DNA from: Ktedonobacterales bacterium
GTDB lineage: Bacteria > Chloroflexota > Ktedonobacteria > Ktedonobacterales > DATBGS01
Length of the DNA: 64,000 nt
Reading direction: 5' to 3'
Assembly: GCA_036557285.1 (NCBI GenBank)
Contig: DATBHW010000045.1
Coordinates: forward strand, 1-64,000
Shown: positions 1 through 8,468 of the stretch, one piece after another
Layout of the letters: every line of letters begins with the position of its first letter
How positions within the stretch are numbered: the stretch's first letter is position 1
Translations under genes and position numbers: made by a program
Notes under the pieces: model-generated
Databases searched by the model: none
What the model was told of the DNA's origin: nothing
The model's input: the letters and a program-made list of their open reading frames with translations, nothing else

Positions 1-78
1 TGTTCGGGAGCGGGTCAGGTGTTCGAGGTCAGCGCGTTCCTCGGGCGTCAGGTCACGTGTGGGCAGGGGACGGGGCAT
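1..78 (-). CDS. 5' end of a transposase-like gene (partial)
   Basis: Only the first 26 codons lie in the window; the rest runs off the left edge. The ATG at 76-78 is preceded by a good ribosome binding site (GGAGGTG on the reverse strand). The peptide starts MPRPLPTRDLTPEERADLEH and continues with charged helix-forming residues, which resembles the N-terminal helix-turn-helix of IS630-type transposases. The family assignment is an inference from this short stretch only. Confidence 0.5.
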   Translation of the reverse strand, partial: MPRPLPTRDLTPEERADLEHLTRSRT

Positions 79-250
79 CGGGCACCTCCAGCAAGCAGAT
101 GCCCGTATTATAGCAGATACTTACCGGATGGACCACTTAGAGGAAGAGCAGAAATACACCCTGTTTCCTATTGAACCACCGGGATTGTTCAGATATACTT
201 TGCGCAAGCAAGGGTCCAGACCCTTGTGAGATTGTAAGGAGGCACCAGCC

Positions 251-916
251 ATGTCCTTCAGACTACATCGGTTCCCGCAGCAGCGAGCAGTTGGAAACGC
301 CTTCCTCCTCTCGATCTGTCTGGCATACAGCATACTGCTGGCTGGATGTGACAGCAGCAGCGCTGGCGCGGTTGCCAACGCTCCCACTGCAACTCCGACA
401 GCCATGCTCATCCCAACACCAACCAGTACCCCCACCCCTACACCTACTATACCGCCGCCGCCGCCGCAGCCAGCGCCGATCCCTCCGCACGGCTGGGCCA
501 CCCATACGAGCAGCAAGTATCATTACACCATTCAATATCCAGCCAATTGGTTCGCATTGGGCGACTTCGATGTCTGGAACTTTAACGTGGAAAAGTTCAA
601 CGCGAGCTACATCAATCCACCACTGCTGAAAATTGAGGTGCTGCCTGCCCCCAACCCATCGCAACTCTCACCCTCGCAGTTCTACACACAAGATCAGCAA
701 AATAGCGAAGGACCGCCCTGTTCTGACCCAACCACCCATGCAACCACAGTAGGGGGCCACGACGCACTAGAAGCCATCTGTCCATCACAGAACGATGTTG
801 AGTATTTTGTCTCAGGCGGACCATATATGTTTATTATTGGTCAACTCAACGCGGTGAAGGGGCAGCCCTCACCTGTCTTTCCTCAGATGATAGCGAGCTT
901 CACCTTCACCGATTGA
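251..916 (+). CDS. secreted lipoprotein with Pro/Thr linker
   Basis: A 221-residue protein with an N-terminal signal peptide ending in a lipobox (LLAGC, Cys about residue 33), so it is probably anchored to the outer face of the membrane. A low-complexity stretch of Thr, Pro and Ala (about residues 45-80) follows as a spacer. The C-terminal ~140 residues start with W..HTSSKYHYTIQYPANW, typical of the PsbP/DUF1795-like folds found in bacterial lipoproteins. An AAGGAGG site lies upstream of the ATG. Specific function unknown. Confidence 0.75.
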   Translation: MSFRLHRFPQQRAVGNAFLLSICLAYSILLAGCDSSSAGAVANAPTATPTAMLIPTPTSTPTPTPTIPPPPPQPAPIPPHGWATHTSSKYHYTIQYPANWFALGDFDVWNFNVEKFNASYINPPLLKIEVLPAPNPSQLSPSQFYTQDQQNSEGPPCSDPTTHATTVGGHDALEAICPSQNDVEYFVSGGPYMFIIGQLNAVKGQPSPVFPQMIASFTFTD

Positions 917-994
917 GCATCCTGCCCAGACCAGGCTTCTCTCACCGACCCTTTTTGATGAGTCGGAGCGGAGTGCGCCACACCCCCGTCCCTA

Positions 995-1020
995 TTCGCC
1001 GCCAGGGACGGCGGCGCTAC
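995..1020 (-). repeat. REP-like palindromic element, copy 1
   Basis: On the reverse strand this reads GTAGCGCCGCCGTCCCTGGC followed by GGCGAA. It is an imperfect hairpin whose arms (GCC..GGC) flank a short loop. It faces copy 2 head to head within 20 bp and differs from the copy at 57.9 kb at one position of the 22-base core. It is intergenic, between the lipoprotein and GNAT genes. Confidence 0.55.
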
Positions 1021-1038
1021 ACGCGGAGGCTGCCACCT

Positions 1039-1065
1039 GGAGCGCCAGCCTCTGTGCTGGCGAAA
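1039..1065 (+). repeat. REP-like palindromic element, copy 2
   Basis: Reads GGAGCGCCAGCCTCTGTGCT then GGCGAAA. It keeps the AGCGCC-N(11-12)-GGCGAA frame of the copies at 995-1020 and 57913-57938, with a different loop. It lies in the same intergenic region as copy 1 but in the opposite orientation. Confidence 0.45.
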
Positions 1066-1172
1066 GGGTGGGGGTGCGGCGCATCTGATCTCGCTGCGCT
1101 GCAAAAAAGCTATCGGGAAGAGGGTACCCCGTACCAGCGATGGCCCCACCCTAGAAAGCCTGGACTCCGGCG

Positions 1173-2384
1173 CTACGGACCCATCGCCCGCTCCAGCGCT
1201 TCGAGCGGCACATCTACATACGTGCCGATAATGCGGCGGCCAGCCGCATAGGCTCCGCGCAGCGCCGGAATATTATGCGCAGGCACAAAGCCAAACAGAT
1301 AGGGCCACTGGCGTGTATCTATGGCGGCAATCTGCGCCGTCCTGGAGGGATCGCCTGCCGATTCGGCGTCAGTCGGCGGCTCGACGCGGCGTGACGCCTT
1401 GCGTGTGACCAGCAGCGTTGCCGCGACTCGCTGAAGAATCGTTCCCAGGCGTTGGCCGCGCGCCTGGGGGGCAATATGCAAAGCGAGGATGCCCCAGCCA
1501 TCGCAGCCCTCAGCCGCATCATACTGACGGGCCAGCGAGAGATGCCCGGCCAGCGTCTCGCCCTCGTACAGATTCAGAATCAACCCCAGCGGGCTGGCAT
1601 TCCACCAGGCAAGCTCTTGTTCCAGCAGCGCCAGATCGCGCTCCAGGTCTCCCCACAGCCCCATTCCCGGAGCCTCACGCTCTTGTTGCACAATTAACGC
1701 GCGCAGGTGCGGCCAGAAGCTCATATTTGGCGCGCGCACCACGCTGTAGCGTGCCAGGGGCTGCCTGCTCAAAGCCGTATCTGACAGCGGCGCTACCAGT
1801 CCTCCCAGCGTATACAGGCGCGTCGTCGCGCCAGGAAGCCAGCGCGCTAGCTCCGCAGGCGCTACCACTCCAGGCGCGCGAAAGGAGAGCAGCGCCGGTC
1901 GCTCACTTTCATCAGCGCCAGTTACTGTGGTCCAGCGATCTGCTACACTCCTGAGCATCTCCACTGGAGGCAGCAAATCCTCCGCTGGCGTTGGCTCTTC
2001 CGCTCGCGCTTCTTCGGCGCGGTCCTCCTGGTCAGCGGGTTCTTCCTGCTCCGCGCTCTGGTCGTCCGCGCTGCTCTCTTCCTGCTGGACAGCGCCTCGG
2101 ACATTCCGATCCGCGTCTCTGGACCATTCAGATACAAAAATAATGTGCTGCCCGGCGCCAAGCCGCCAGCGAACTGCGCTGGCGGCGCGCCAGCCAGTGA
2201 CGCGTTCAGGGGCATCGCCCTGGGCAGTATCAGTTAGCGATGCTTGTGGTTTCTGTCGTTTTGATGCGCCGGAAGCTCTCCCCACCAGAAACACTCCTTT
2301 ATCCGCTATCCGCCAGCCACGACGCTCCCATCTCTTCCATCTCCAGGCTGGCAGCGCATAGGTTCCGCCTGCCAGACAAAACAC
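1173..2384 (-). CDS. GNAT-family N-acetyltransferase-like protein
   Basis: About 403 residues if the GTG at 2384 is used; no better start with a clear ribosome binding site is visible. Residues ~95-140 are a very acidic, Glu/Ala-rich low-complexity linker. The C-terminal half looks like a GNAT acetyltransferase: a beta strand (LILNLYEGETLAGHLSLA) is followed by ILALHIAPQARGQRLGTILQ, the acetyl-CoA-binding motif A (R/Q-x-x-G-x-G/L). The stretch ending FVPAHNIPALRGAYAAGRR fits the last strand and helix. Substrate unknown. It is convergent with the lipoprotein gene across the REP-like intergenic region. Confidence 0.65.
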   Translation of the reverse strand: MFCLAGGTYALPAWRWKRWERRGWRIADKGVFLVGRASGASKRQKPQASLTDTAQGDAPERVTGWRAASAVRWRLGAGQHIIFVSEWSRDADRNVRGAVQQEESSADDQSAEQEEPADQEDRAEEARAEEPTPAEDLLPPVEMLRSVADRWTTVTGADESERPALLSFRAPGVVAPAELARWLPGATTRLYTLGGLVAPLSDTALSRQPLARYSVVRAPNMSFWPHLRALIVQQEREAPGMGLWGDLERDLALLEQELAWWNASPLGLILNLYEGETLAGHLSLARQYDAAEGCDGWGILALHIAPQARGQRLGTILQRVAATLLVTRKASRRVEPPTDAESAGDPSRTAQIAAIDTRQWPYLFGFVPAHNIPALRGAYAAGRRIIGTYVDVPLEALERAMGP

Positions 2385-2580
2385 ACTTCTTCTATCTGGA
2401 AGCGTGCGCTCAGTATAGCGTTCATTTTTCTTCGTAGCAAGAGATAATTTTTGCCCGGCCAGAGTTCCCGGCTCTAGAGGCAGCCTGTGCTGATGGACAG
2501 ATGAGCCATGTTGATGCCCACTGGCCCGATTTTGCTATACTTCAGAAGATGGAGACCACAGAGCAGAGGAGCAGCAAGCT

Positions 2581-3900
2581 ATGGCACGAAATCTCTGGTC
2601 CAGGAGCAGGGCGCTGGCGGTGGCGCTGCTGATCGCGCTGGCGATGTTCTATATGCTTATTCTAGTTGGCGCAGCACTACCCATTGCCTTGCTGTTGGGA
2701 TGGCTCGTCAGCAGCATCGTTTGTCTCGTCATGAGCGCCCGACGCCAGGATGATGCCTGGGCAACGCTCGGCTTCATCGAACTGGGCGGAGCGATGCTCG
2801 CCGTATTCATGTGGCAGGGCGCGCTCATCTGGTGGTGGCCCCTTGGGCTGGTCGCGCTTGGCGTGGCCTACGTGCCGCTTGCTGCCTTGCTCCCTGGGCG
2901 ATTGGCTGCTGGTTGGCGGCCCGCTCTGGAGAGCAGCGCGCCTTTTGTCGCCGGAGTCGGGGCCATTTGGGAGTTGGGGCAGGTCATCACCACATTTCTT
3001 CTTGCCTCGCAAGCGATACCACTGCTGGCGGAGGATGCGAATGCGCTCGGCGCCTCGTTTGCTCTCTCTTCCTTGCTGCTGGTAGGGGGATCGCTGGTCT
3101 GGGCGCTGCTGCACCGCCGCCTGCTCGTCCTGGCGCTAACAGCGTTACTGCTGGCGCAGCTTGCCATCGCGCTGGTCATCGTCGGTACAGGGATCAACAA
3201 TCCCGGCGTTGAAGGACTCTTCGCCCTGGCGCTGCTGGTTGTTGCTTTAGCCTGCCATGTCGGCGCTTACCCTCTGCGGCTCTTGTTTCCAGACCTCGCG
3301 CCAGAAAACGCGCCCAGGCCCTGGCGCTTCCTCTTTCAACGGCGCGGACGGATCAGGGCAGCCCTGGCGATTAAATCGCTGCGCAATCGGGAAGCCTGGG
3401 GTCTGTGCTTTTTGTTGGACTGCTTCGCGCTGCTGCTGGCCTTGCTGGCAATTGCGCCCGTGGCCGATCAGCCGACGGCTGGCGCGCTCAACAGCGGGCC
3501 GCTGCTTATCGTTTTGAGCGCAGGAGTGATACTGAGCTTCGCCGTTGCCTACTGGCAGCAGGCCCCCTGGCTTTTGCTGCTGGCTGGTTTCTTTCTGGCG
3601 GGCGGCATCTATATCCTGGGACTCTTTGCCACAACTCCCGCTACCACCTGGCCGCTGCTCTATTTCGCCGCGACCACCGCTTTCCTGGGGCTGGCCGTCT
3701 GGCTGAGGAGCTATAACAGGCGCGCCTGGGCGCTTCCCGGTCTCTTTGTCGCGCTCGGCTCCGGCTGCCTGGCGCTGACCTTCGCTCTCCAGCGCCAGAG
3801 CCTGGCCTGGAGTATCGGCATGGCGCTGGCGCTGGCGTTGGCAGCATTGCTTGCCTTTTGGGGCTGGAGCATGGCTCAGGATGTGAGCCAGCATCCCTGA
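2581..3900 (+). CDS. polytopic integral membrane protein
   Basis: A 439-residue, strongly hydrophobic protein with roughly 12 predicted membrane spans rich in Leu, Ala and Trp. A short basic loop near residue 265 (FQRRGRIRAALAIKSLRNRE) is probably cytoplasmic. AGAGGAG precedes the ATG. I do not recognise a family signature, and it has no signal peptide or catalytic motif that I can identify. Confidence 0.75.
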   Translation: MARNLWSRSRALAVALLIALAMFYMLILVGAALPIALLLGWLVSSIVCLVMSARRQDDAWATLGFIELGGAMLAVFMWQGALIWWWPLGLVALGVAYVPLAALLPGRLAAGWRPALESSAPFVAGVGAIWELGQVITTFLLASQAIPLLAEDANALGASFALSSLLLVGGSLVWALLHRRLLVLALTALLLAQLAIALVIVGTGINNPGVEGLFALALLVVALACHVGAYPLRLLFPDLAPENAPRPWRFLFQRRGRIRAALAIKSLRNREAWGLCFLLDCFALLLALLAIAPVADQPTAGALNSGPLLIVLSAGVILSFAVAYWQQAPWLLLLAGFFLAGGIYILGLFATTPATTWPLLYFAATTAFLGLAVWLRSYNRRAWALPGLFVALGSGCLALTFALQRQSLAWSIGMALALALAALLAFWGWSMAQDVSQHP

Positions 3901-4127
3901 CCGATGAGGAAGCTTATTCGATACTTCCTCTACGCTCGCACGTTCTACCCAATGAACGGCTCTTTTGGGCTATGCGCCGGGCAAAACACTCCTCAAAGAG
4001 CGCCAGGTATGCTATACTACCGCCCAGATTGGCTTAAACCAGCCTGGCATGCGAGGCAAAGAGTGGCAGTGCTGTTTGGAACGGCATGCTACCGCGCACG
4101 AGGGCAACTGATACCGGAGGGCGTGCA

Positions 4128-5870
4128 ATGAATGGTCATCGGGGGTCGAACCCCAAACAGCGGCTACAGCCAGAAAACCAGGCCGAGGTAGAAAACTGGG
4201 CGCTGGGAGAAATCCAGCGGCAGCAAGCGCAAGCGGAGCGGAACACGAATCAGAAATCGCATGCCGCCCGCAACCTGCCCGCCATCCTGGCGGAACAGGA
4301 AGCGCAGCCCCCGGCGACGGCTACCCCCCAGACGATCAAGGTGAAACGCCCTCCAGTCAGGCGCGCGCTGACCCATGCCATGCGCAACGTCGCCGATAGG
4401 CGTATCGGCGCGGTAAGCCGCGTGGCAAGCCAACTCAGCAATCGCATTCAGCCGTTTAACACCGATGTGCGCATGCTGAAAGAGCGTCTGCGCTCAGTTG
4501 ATGAGCGGGTCGCTGCCGATGCCGCCCGCAGGCTCGCAGAGATCGCCATCACCTATGGCTCCGAAGAGGCGCTGCTGCCCCTGCTGGAGAAGGCCGCCAC
4601 AGCCACCCCGGTCTTTGTGGGCTTTCGGGGGAACACCAACGAAGAAATCTACCGCGATATGAGCGAGCCGATTCGTAGGGTAGCGACCGAGGCGCTGCGC
4701 CGCATTGACGCGCGCTGCGCTCAGGTCTTGCTTGACTTCGTTGGTGGCAAACTGGCCTGGATGACCGGCCTGGGCGGCCCATTCGATCAAGTGCTGGCGG
4801 CAGTCGAGAAAGCGATGGTGCGTTTCGGGGCCGACGCGCTGCCCGTCGTCGTTCCAGCCCTCCAGCGCCAACAAACGGCAGTCTCAGCGGCGCGTGTGCT
4901 GGTGAAATTAGATGATATGGAAGCAGCCCGCGCGCTGGTAGACGCTCTATGCAGCCGGGATGATTTTGTCGTCACCGCCGTAACCCGTTCCCTCATTGGC
5001 GCGCGCAACACTTCCCTGTTAGATGCGCTGGTACGCGCGCTCCAGCAGGGCAGCGTGCGCATGCGCCAGGCCGCCGCCGATGCCCTGGGCTGGATGGCTG
5101 ATCGCCGCTCAGTGGAGGTGCTGGTGGCCGCGCTGGGTGATGAAGACTGGAAGGTCTGCGCCAACGCCGTCATCGCGCTGGGGCGGCTGAATGATCGCCG
5201 AGCGGTGACGCCGCTGGTGGCGCTGATCGCCGGAAGCAATGCGGCCATGCGGTTAGTGGCGGCGGGCATCCTGGGACGCCTGGGTGATCGTCGCGCCACC
5301 GCTCCGCTGGTGGGACTGCTCGATGACGCCGATATTGTGGTGCGCGCCGCCGGAGCCGAAGCCCTTGGCGCGCTTGGCGATCCACGAGCGGCGAACCCAT
5401 TGGCGCGCGCCCTGGAGCGCGAATGGGAAGATCGCGCGCGCATGGCAATGATGGTGGCCCTGGTACAGTTGAGAGATAGCCGCGCGCTGGAGCCATTGTT
5501 ACAGGTGCTTGAGCGCAAACGCGGCACCCTGGAGCAGCGACCCAAATCAGCCGAACTGCTGGGCGAACTGGGCGACCCGCGCGCCATCTGGCCGCTGGCG
5601 ACGGTTCTGGTGGATAGTGAGCCACAGGTCCGGCGCGCGGCTGCCGTGTCTCTGGAGCAGCTTGATCTGGCCCAGGCTCCGCTGGTCCCTGAAGAGCGCA
5701 AGCGCCGCAAGCTGGGGCGCTACCTCCGAGCGGCCCGCCACAACGAGGATGGCGATCGCCAGGTGACGATGATCGCCAAAATCTTGCTGAACCAACTGAC
5801 GACAACGCAAGGCCCCAATGCCAACCGGCGTGATGATGATGATGACGACGAGGACGAAGACCTGGATTAG
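4128..5870 (+). CDS. HEAT-repeat (PBS-lyase-like) scaffold protein
   Basis: A 580-residue protein starting at the ATG at 4128, 7 nt after GGAGG. The first ~110 residues are polar and Gln-rich. From about residue 115 to 530 it is a series of helical HEAT / PBS-lyase-like repeats, with recurring LGDRRAxxPLVxLLxDxD and LGxLGDPRAxxPLARAL units (for example LGDRRATAPLVGLLDDADIV). Such solenoids usually bind proteins. The C-terminus is an acidic tail of 12 mostly Asp/Glu residues. It converges with dnaA, and the two stop codons overlap by two bases, so transcription of each gene reads antisense into the other. Confidence 0.85.
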   Translation: MNGHRGSNPKQRLQPENQAEVENWALGEIQRQQAQAERNTNQKSHAARNLPAILAEQEAQPPATATPQTIKVKRPPVRRALTHAMRNVADRRIGAVSRVASQLSNRIQPFNTDVRMLKERLRSVDERVAADAARRLAEIAITYGSEEALLPLLEKAATATPVFVGFRGNTNEEIYRDMSEPIRRVATEALRRIDARCAQVLLDFVGGKLAWMTGLGGPFDQVLAAVEKAMVRFGADALPVVVPALQRQQTAVSAARVLVKLDDMEAARALVDALCSRDDFVVTAVTRSLIGARNTSLLDALVRALQQGSVRMRQAAADALGWMADRRSVEVLVAALGDEDWKVCANAVIALGRLNDRRAVTPLVALIAGSNAAMRLVAAGILGRLGDRRATAPLVGLLDDADIVVRAAGAEALGALGDPRAANPLARALEREWEDRARMAMMVALVQLRDSRALEPLLQVLERKRGTLEQRPKSAELLGELGDPRAIWPLATVLVDSEPQVRRAAAVSLEQLDLAQAPLVPEERKRRKLGRYLRAARHNEDGDRQVTMIAKILLNQLTTTQGPNANRRDDDDDDEDEDLD

Positions 5871-7726
5871 CCAGAAGGGGCTGCGTCGAATGTCTCCTGC
5901 TGGCTGGCGAGGATGCGCAGTTCTTCACGCAGAATCGCCAGCTCTTTACGGACGCGATCATTGTTTTTGATGGCCGCAGCGACTCGATTTGCGCCGTAGA
6001 TAACAGTGGAGTGATCGCGTCCCCCAAGCTCCGCCGCGATCAGGAGGCTGGTGGCCTTGGTCTCTTCGCGCATCATGAACATGGCTACCTGGCGCGGCCA
6101 GGTAATCTCGCGGTCTCGCTGCTTGCCGCGCAGCGCCTCCATCGTCACATTATAGTGGCGGGCCACGACCTCCAGCACCTGCGTTGGCTCCAGTGCGCGG
6201 CCCTTATTATCAATATAGAGCCGTTGCAACGCCTCCGCCGCCAATTCGACTGTGACCGGCGCTTTTTGCAGCTTGGCATAGGCGCCGACGCGGTTCAACA
6301 TGCCTTCCAGTTCGCGCACGTTGGCGCATTCAGGATTAGCGATATACTCGATCACTGAATCGGGAATCTCCAGTTGCAGCCCATCTGGCCCGGAGAAAAA
6401 TTCCGTCTTGGAGCGCAGGATCGCCAGGCGATGCTCATATTCCGGCGGCTGAACATCGGCCAGCAGCCCCCACTCAAAGCGAGAGCGCAGGCGGTCTTGC
6501 AACGTCACCATCGCCTTGGGGGGACGATCACTCGTCAGCACAATCTGCTTATTGGCGTTATGCAGCGTGTTAAAGGTATGGAAAAACTCTTCTTCGGTTG
6601 ATTCTTTGCCGGCAATAAACTGAATATCATCCACCAGCAGAATATCGATCTGCCGATATTTGGCGCGAAACTCCTCGGTCGTATGAAAGCGGATGGCGTT
6701 AATAATCTCGTTGGTAAAGCGATCCGATGTTGTATAGAGGACATTAAGGCCAGCAGCAAGGCCACAGTGGCCGATGGCGTGCAGCAGGTGGGTCTTGCCT
6801 AAGCCCACGCCGCCATAGATAACCAGCGGATTATACGACTTCCCCGGCACATCAGCCACCGCCTGCGAAGCGGCATGCGCAAGTTGATTGGATTTGCCGA
6901 CGATAAAGGTGCTGAAGGTATAGCGGGGATTTAACAGCCCTTCGCCGCCATTCGGCTGCCCGCTGGCGCCCTCAGCAGGGCCAGACCCACGCGCAGGAAG
7001 CAGTGCTGTCCAGGGAACCAGGGCTGCTTGCGCCTCATCAGGCTGCTTTCCTGTCCCCGGTTCCTCTGCTGGAGAAGAGGCTGCCGACGGCCTGACGCTT
7101 TCCACCACTGTCGTTGTCACGACCTGCTCTTCCCTGGAGCGCGGCTCCGGCCAGGTAGGAGGAAGAGCCTCGCCATCTCCCTCGCCTGAAGCGGGGGTGA
7201 TGCGGGCCAGCAATGGAGTGGCGACGGGAGCGTCAGCGATTGGCAACAATTCAGGGCCAGCATAGGGCAGCGCGCGCCTGGGTAAGCGTCTGCCCTCTTG
7301 CGCCGCCTCCACCCGCTCCCGGCGGGCAGCGGCTACTGTCATCAACGCGGGCTGCCGCTGGGGTCGCGGCGCCTCCGGCACCGAGGCGACTTCCAGAGGT
7401 TCCTCCTGCACTGTCGTCCGCAAAGCCTCCGTTTGAGCGTGGTGCGAGACGCCATTGGCCGCCGTTTCAGTCCGCTCTTCGGCTTGCCCGACTTCAAAGC
7501 AGACCTCGGCATCCGGGCCAATAAGATCGCTTAGAACGCTACAGATCAGATCATGGAAGCGATTCTCCAAGTGAGCGCGGTTAAAGGTCGTCCTGACCCG
7601 AACCGTGAGCAAATGGCCCTTCAGAGAGACGGCGCTGGTACCAGTAAACCAGGTGTTAAAAGTGGCCTGGCTAATTTTTGGTTGGATGCGCTCCAGCGTT
7701 GATTGCCAGATCTGTTTCGCGTTCAT
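5867..7726 (-). CDS. dnaA: chromosomal replication initiator DnaA
   Basis: About 619 residues from the ATG at 7726; a GTG two codons upstream is the alternative. Domain I is the N-terminal ~85 residues (KQIWQSTLERIQPKISQATF). A very long Pro/Glu-rich linker (about residues 90-270) replaces the usual short domain II. Domain III is an AAA+ ATPase with Walker A GGVGLGKTH (about residue 310) and Walker B ILLVDDIQF. Domain IV carries the DNA-binding signature GGRDHSTVIYGA. It binds DnaA boxes to open the origin and can act as a transcription factor. dnaN is not adjacent; upstream lies divergent rpsU. Length exceeds the usual 440-500 residues because of the linker. Confidence 0.97.
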   Translation of the reverse strand: MNAKQIWQSTLERIQPKISQATFNTWFTGTSAVSLKGHLLTVRVRTTFNRAHLENRFHDLICSVLSDLIGPDAEVCFEVGQAEERTETAANGVSHHAQTEALRTTVQEEPLEVASVPEAPRPQRQPALMTVAAARRERVEAAQEGRRLPRRALPYAGPELLPIADAPVATPLLARITPASGEGDGEALPPTWPEPRSREEQVVTTTVVESVRPSAASSPAEEPGTGKQPDEAQAALVPWTALLPARGSGPAEGASGQPNGGEGLLNPRYTFSTFIVGKSNQLAHAASQAVADVPGKSYNPLVIYGGVGLGKTHLLHAIGHCGLAAGLNVLYTTSDRFTNEIINAIRFHTTEEFRAKYRQIDILLVDDIQFIAGKESTEEEFFHTFNTLHNANKQIVLTSDRPPKAMVTLQDRLRSRFEWGLLADVQPPEYEHRLAILRSKTEFFSGPDGLQLEIPDSVIEYIANPECANVRELEGMLNRVGAYAKLQKAPVTVELAAEALQRLYIDNKGRALEPTQVLEVVARHYNVTMEALRGKQRDREITWPRQVAMFMMREETKATSLLIAAELGGRDHSTVIYGANRVAAAIKNNDRVRKELAILREELRILASQQETFDAAPSG

Positions 7727-8001
7727 AAGCACAAAGCCTCCCAGGTAATCAGATAAAATGAAGGCTTATTGTCTAGCGCCGAGGCGTGGCGCAATAACAA
7801 TAGATGGTCTCTTCTGCACCGGCAGAGTTGCTTGGTCTTTCCGGGCATCTCTCACATATTTAAGAAGGCTGGCCTGGTTGATAGAGGCTTGAGGGATAGT
7901 CACCACAACCAGGGTGCCATCGTACCACGAATACCGTCTCCTGTAAAGAGGGTCTGCCAAAATATCGCAAAGTTCAGGCCAATAAATGGATGAGCTTCTA
8001 G

Positions 8002-8030
8002 TTGACAGGACTCAAGGCGTGGAGTATAAT
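8002..8030 (+). promoter_or_regulatory. consensus sigma-70 promoter for rpsU
   Basis: A perfect TTGACA (8002-8007), a 17-bp spacer and a perfect TATAAT (8025-8030). Transcription would start near 8037, giving a ~120-nt leader before rpsU. The rest of the 7727-8159 intergenic region shows no feature I can name and no clear DnaA-box cluster. Confidence 0.85.
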
Positions 8031-8159
8031 CGGCGGTAGGTCTGCGGAGTTCAGAATCATCATGAGAGAAGCGCACGATTGCCCGGCTGTGGGTGGTCAG
8101 CCGACTTGCCTCTCCGATCCCGAAACCGCCGAGATTCGGCCAGGAGAGGAGGGAGTGAT

Positions 8160-8339
8160 GTGTCGGAAGTCAAAATTGGCGAGAACGAGTCATTCGAGGC
8201 TGCCCTGAAGCGATTTAATCGCAAGATTCAGCAGGACGGCATTCTGGCTGAGGCCCGCCGCCGCGAACACTACGAAAAGCCAAGCGTCAAACGCAAAAAG
8301 AAGGAAGCCGCGAAAAAGCGTAAGGCCCGTAAAGCCTGA
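8160..8339 (+). CDS. rpsU: small ribosomal subunit protein bS21
   Basis: A 59-residue protein that begins [20 protein letters not shown] and ends in a Lys/Arg-rich tail ([16 protein letters not shown]), the form and length of bS21. The start is a GTG at 8160, set by the purine-rich AGGAGAGGAGGG just upstream; there is no suitable ATG. bS21 sits near the anti-Shine-Dalgarno region of the 30S subunit and helps initiation. It has its own consensus promoter at 8002-8030 and is co-directional with pgpH-ybeY-dgkA, about 130 nt away. Confidence 0.95.
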   Translation: MSEVKIGENESFEAALKRFNRKIQQDGILAEARRREHYEKPSVKRKKKEAAKKRKARKA

Positions 8340-8468
8340 GGCGCTGATCGCGTCTTGCTCCGCTGCCAAAGTGCAATTCAGGAAGCTGCTGAGGAGAGCC
8401 GGGTCGTGTGTTGCGCGGTCCGGCTTTCACCTTGTATTCCTGGTCGCAGAGGAGAAAGAGAGGCCCGG

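Noticed and set aside
7727-8001. Replication origin with DnaA boxes next to dnaA
   Set aside because: No TTATCCACA-like cluster and no AT-rich unwinding stretch visible.
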